A DNA stretch of 48,773 bases from Candidatus Bathyarchaeota archaeon (GTDB taxonomy: Archaea > Thermoproteota > Bathyarchaeia > 40CM-2-53-6), in assembly GCA_005882895.1 (NCBI GenBank), contig VBBD01000020.1, forward strand, positions 1-48,773, read 5' to 3'. The position numbers were made by a program, and so were the translations under genes. Positions 47,062 through 48,773 of the stretch are shown here, piece by piece. Position 1 is the stretch's first letter, and each line of letters opens with the position of its first letter. Under the pieces are notes generated by a model. That model was given only the letters and a program-made list of their open reading frames with translations, did no database searches and was not told the origin of the DNA.

Positions 47062-47898
47062 TTAGAATCCTAGTGCTCTGATGATCATTTCTATGGCTGA
47101 GGCTGCTAGGACGAGTGCGAAGATCTTTCTGACCGCAGTATTCCTTGCGCTTACCAGGACGCGTGTTCCGAGGGATGCGCCGATTAGGATGCCTAGAGCG
47201 ACTGGCGCGGTTATTAGCGGGTTGACGTCTCCCCGCGCGAAGTAGATTCCTGCGCTCGCGGCTGCCGTGACTCCGATCATGAAGTTCGAGGTTGTCGTAG
47301 AGACTTTCATCGGAAGTTTCATCACAATGTCCATGGAGAGAACCTTGAAAGTTCCGCTTCCGATTCCGAGGAGCCCGGAGATCAATCCGGCTGCGAGCAT
47401 GCCTGCTAGACCTTTTCCGGGGTTTGTGGCATCGTACTCGATCTTCCTACCATCACGCTCGACGTAGTCGCCTCGTAGATTGAGTTTCTCTGCGAGTCCT
47501 TTGAGCTGTTGTTTCGGGGGATATTCTTCGCCGATCTTGCGTATGAGGGGTATGAGGGAGATGATGAGGATGGTTCCGAAGATGGCTTCGAGTATCGTGG
47601 CGCTGAGGTATGCGGCGATGGCTGCGCCGATGATGGCGCCTGTGGTTGTGGCTGTTTCGAGGAACATGCCGATTCTCAGGTTTGTGATCCGGTCCTTGAC
47701 GTAGGTGGCTGCGGCGCCGCTGGAGGTTGCGATTATCGAGACGATGCTCGCTCCGATGGCATAGTGGATGTCTACGCCGAGGAAGAGTGTGAGGATTGGG
47801 ATCACGATCAGGCCTCCGCCTATTCCAACAACTGATCCCAGGGCACCGGCCGCTATCGAGGCGACGAACAGAGTCAGAAAGAACTCGATTACGATCAT
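47062..47898 (-). CDS. TauE/SafE family permease
   Basis: GALGSVVGIGGGLIVIPILTLFLGVDIHYAIGASIVSIIATSS. Confidence 0.92.
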   Translation of the reverse strand: MIVIEFFLTLFVASIAAGALGSVVGIGGGLIVIPILTLFLGVDIHYAIGASIVSIIATSSGAAATYVKDRITNLRIGMFLETATTTGAIIGAAIAAYLSATILEAIFGTILIISLIPLIRKIGEEYPPKQQLKGLAEKLNLRGDYVERDGRKIEYDATNPGKGLAGMLAAGLISGLLGIGSGTFKVLSMDIVMKLPMKVSTTTSNFMIGVTAAASAGIYFARGDVNPLITAPVALGILIGASLGTRVLVSARNTAVRKIFALVLAASAIEMIIRALGF

Positions 47899-47984
47899 TA
47901 GCGAAGGGTCGGGCCTACGGTTTCTTAATTAAACCACGGCGGCTTTCTTGAAACCAGCTGGAAACCACTCTTGCGTCACAAGAT

Positions 47985-48262
47985 GCAATCGCTAAGACCC
48001 CCCTCTGATAGAGAATATTTGCTGTCTGGCGCTGATAACGGGCGAGACGGGTTGATCAGGGTAGAATATGGGCTCGATCTCGTTTTGGAACAGGACGCTT
48101 GGTTGTCCGGCTGTTTCCGAACGAAAATTTTAGGCATGTCTCAGACCCGAGATCAGGGCTGATTATGAGCGATTCTGGACGAGGTAAAACGTTCACGAAG
48201 GGTGGGGCGCGGGAAAATCGACCGCCCCGGGGGGTCGAGAAAAGCATGCTTATTTTTTGAAA
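47985..48262 (+). repeat. intergenic repeat copy ending in a terminator-like AAGCATGCTT + T6
   Basis: ttgtccggctgtttccgaacg...cccgagatcagggctgattatgagcgattctgg...ggggcgcgggaaaaTCGACCgccccggggGGTCGAgaAAAGCATGCTTATTTTTT. Confidence 0.65.
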
Positions 48263-48275
48263 GGCCGGGTACTGC

Positions 48276-48737
48276 TCACCATAGGGGTTTCTGAAGGGCT
48301 CTCCTAATCCGACCTATGGTTGTCGATTCCAGCCTGAAGAGCAGGTTCAAGCCTAACCCGCTCAGCACGAATCCGGTAAGAACCAAAACCGGACCCCGGA
48401 CCGCGGACGGGCCAAACTCGTTGAACAAATCGTAGGGAAGCAGAACTCCCAAGATTGCCAATATCACTCCCGCTGGAAACATTATGGAACCCAGAACCTT
48501 CCGGCCTTCGACGCTCTTCGGGAGAACTATCCATGAACGACCTAGGAGGGACAAGGTGGCTCCCGTCAAGCCTAACCAGTAACCGGGACCCAAAGTGAAG
48601 TGGCATCCAAAGGCAGGACAGGGGATTACGACGGAAGACCCGTCCCACAACCCAGCGACAGTAACCAACACCCCGAATCTCGAGAACAAAGTCAGGATGC
48701 TGCCGACTACGATTAGCTGAGGTACCCCCTGAGACAC
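48276..48737 (-). CDS. membrane protein, unknown
   Basis: Four hydrophobic segments. Confidence 0.6.
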   Translation of the reverse strand: MSQGVPQLIVVGSILTLFSRFGVLVTVAGLWDGSSVVIPCPAFGCHFTLGPGYWLGLTGATLSLLGRSWIVLPKSVEGRKVLGSIMFPAGVILAILGVLLPYDLFNEFGPSAVRGPVLVLTGFVLSGLGLNLLFRLESTTIGRIRRALQKPLW

Positions 48738-48773
48738 CGAGTAAGAGTCGAGGGGATACCATGGATAATCTCC

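Noticed and set aside
1-48773. CRISPR arrays, prophage, conjugation or complete IS elements
   Set aside because: No regular repeat-spacer array, integrase, transposase or capsid genes seen.

Overview
Archaeal chromosomal window. PolD small subunit, Orc1/Cdc6, PyrB/PyrI, archaeal Ogg and an intron-containing tRNA point to a TACK-type archaeon (tentative; no database was used). Most of the window is ordinary metabolic, transport and regulatory genes. The strongest non-routine signals are: (1) a likely replication origin at ~26.0-26.3 kb, between the PolD small subunit and pyrI, with inverted ORB-like sites flanking an AT-richer spacer, plus further ORB-like sites upstream of orc1/cdc6 and at ~33.95 kb; (2) a yjbQ-like gene broken by an exact 8-bp tandem duplication; (3) a tRNA-Pro(CGG) with two apparent insertions in the D-arm region; (4) a dispersed intergenic repeat/possible ncRNA family at ~21.9, 28.2, 36.8-37.3 and 48.0-48.25 kb; (5) a palindrome-dense locus at 32.1-33.9 kb with unknown regulators; (6) small proteins missing from the ORF track (57-aa and 44-aa ORFs) and a cupredoxin fragment after an MFS gene. 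All calls come from reading sequence and protein motifs by eye; no searches were run.
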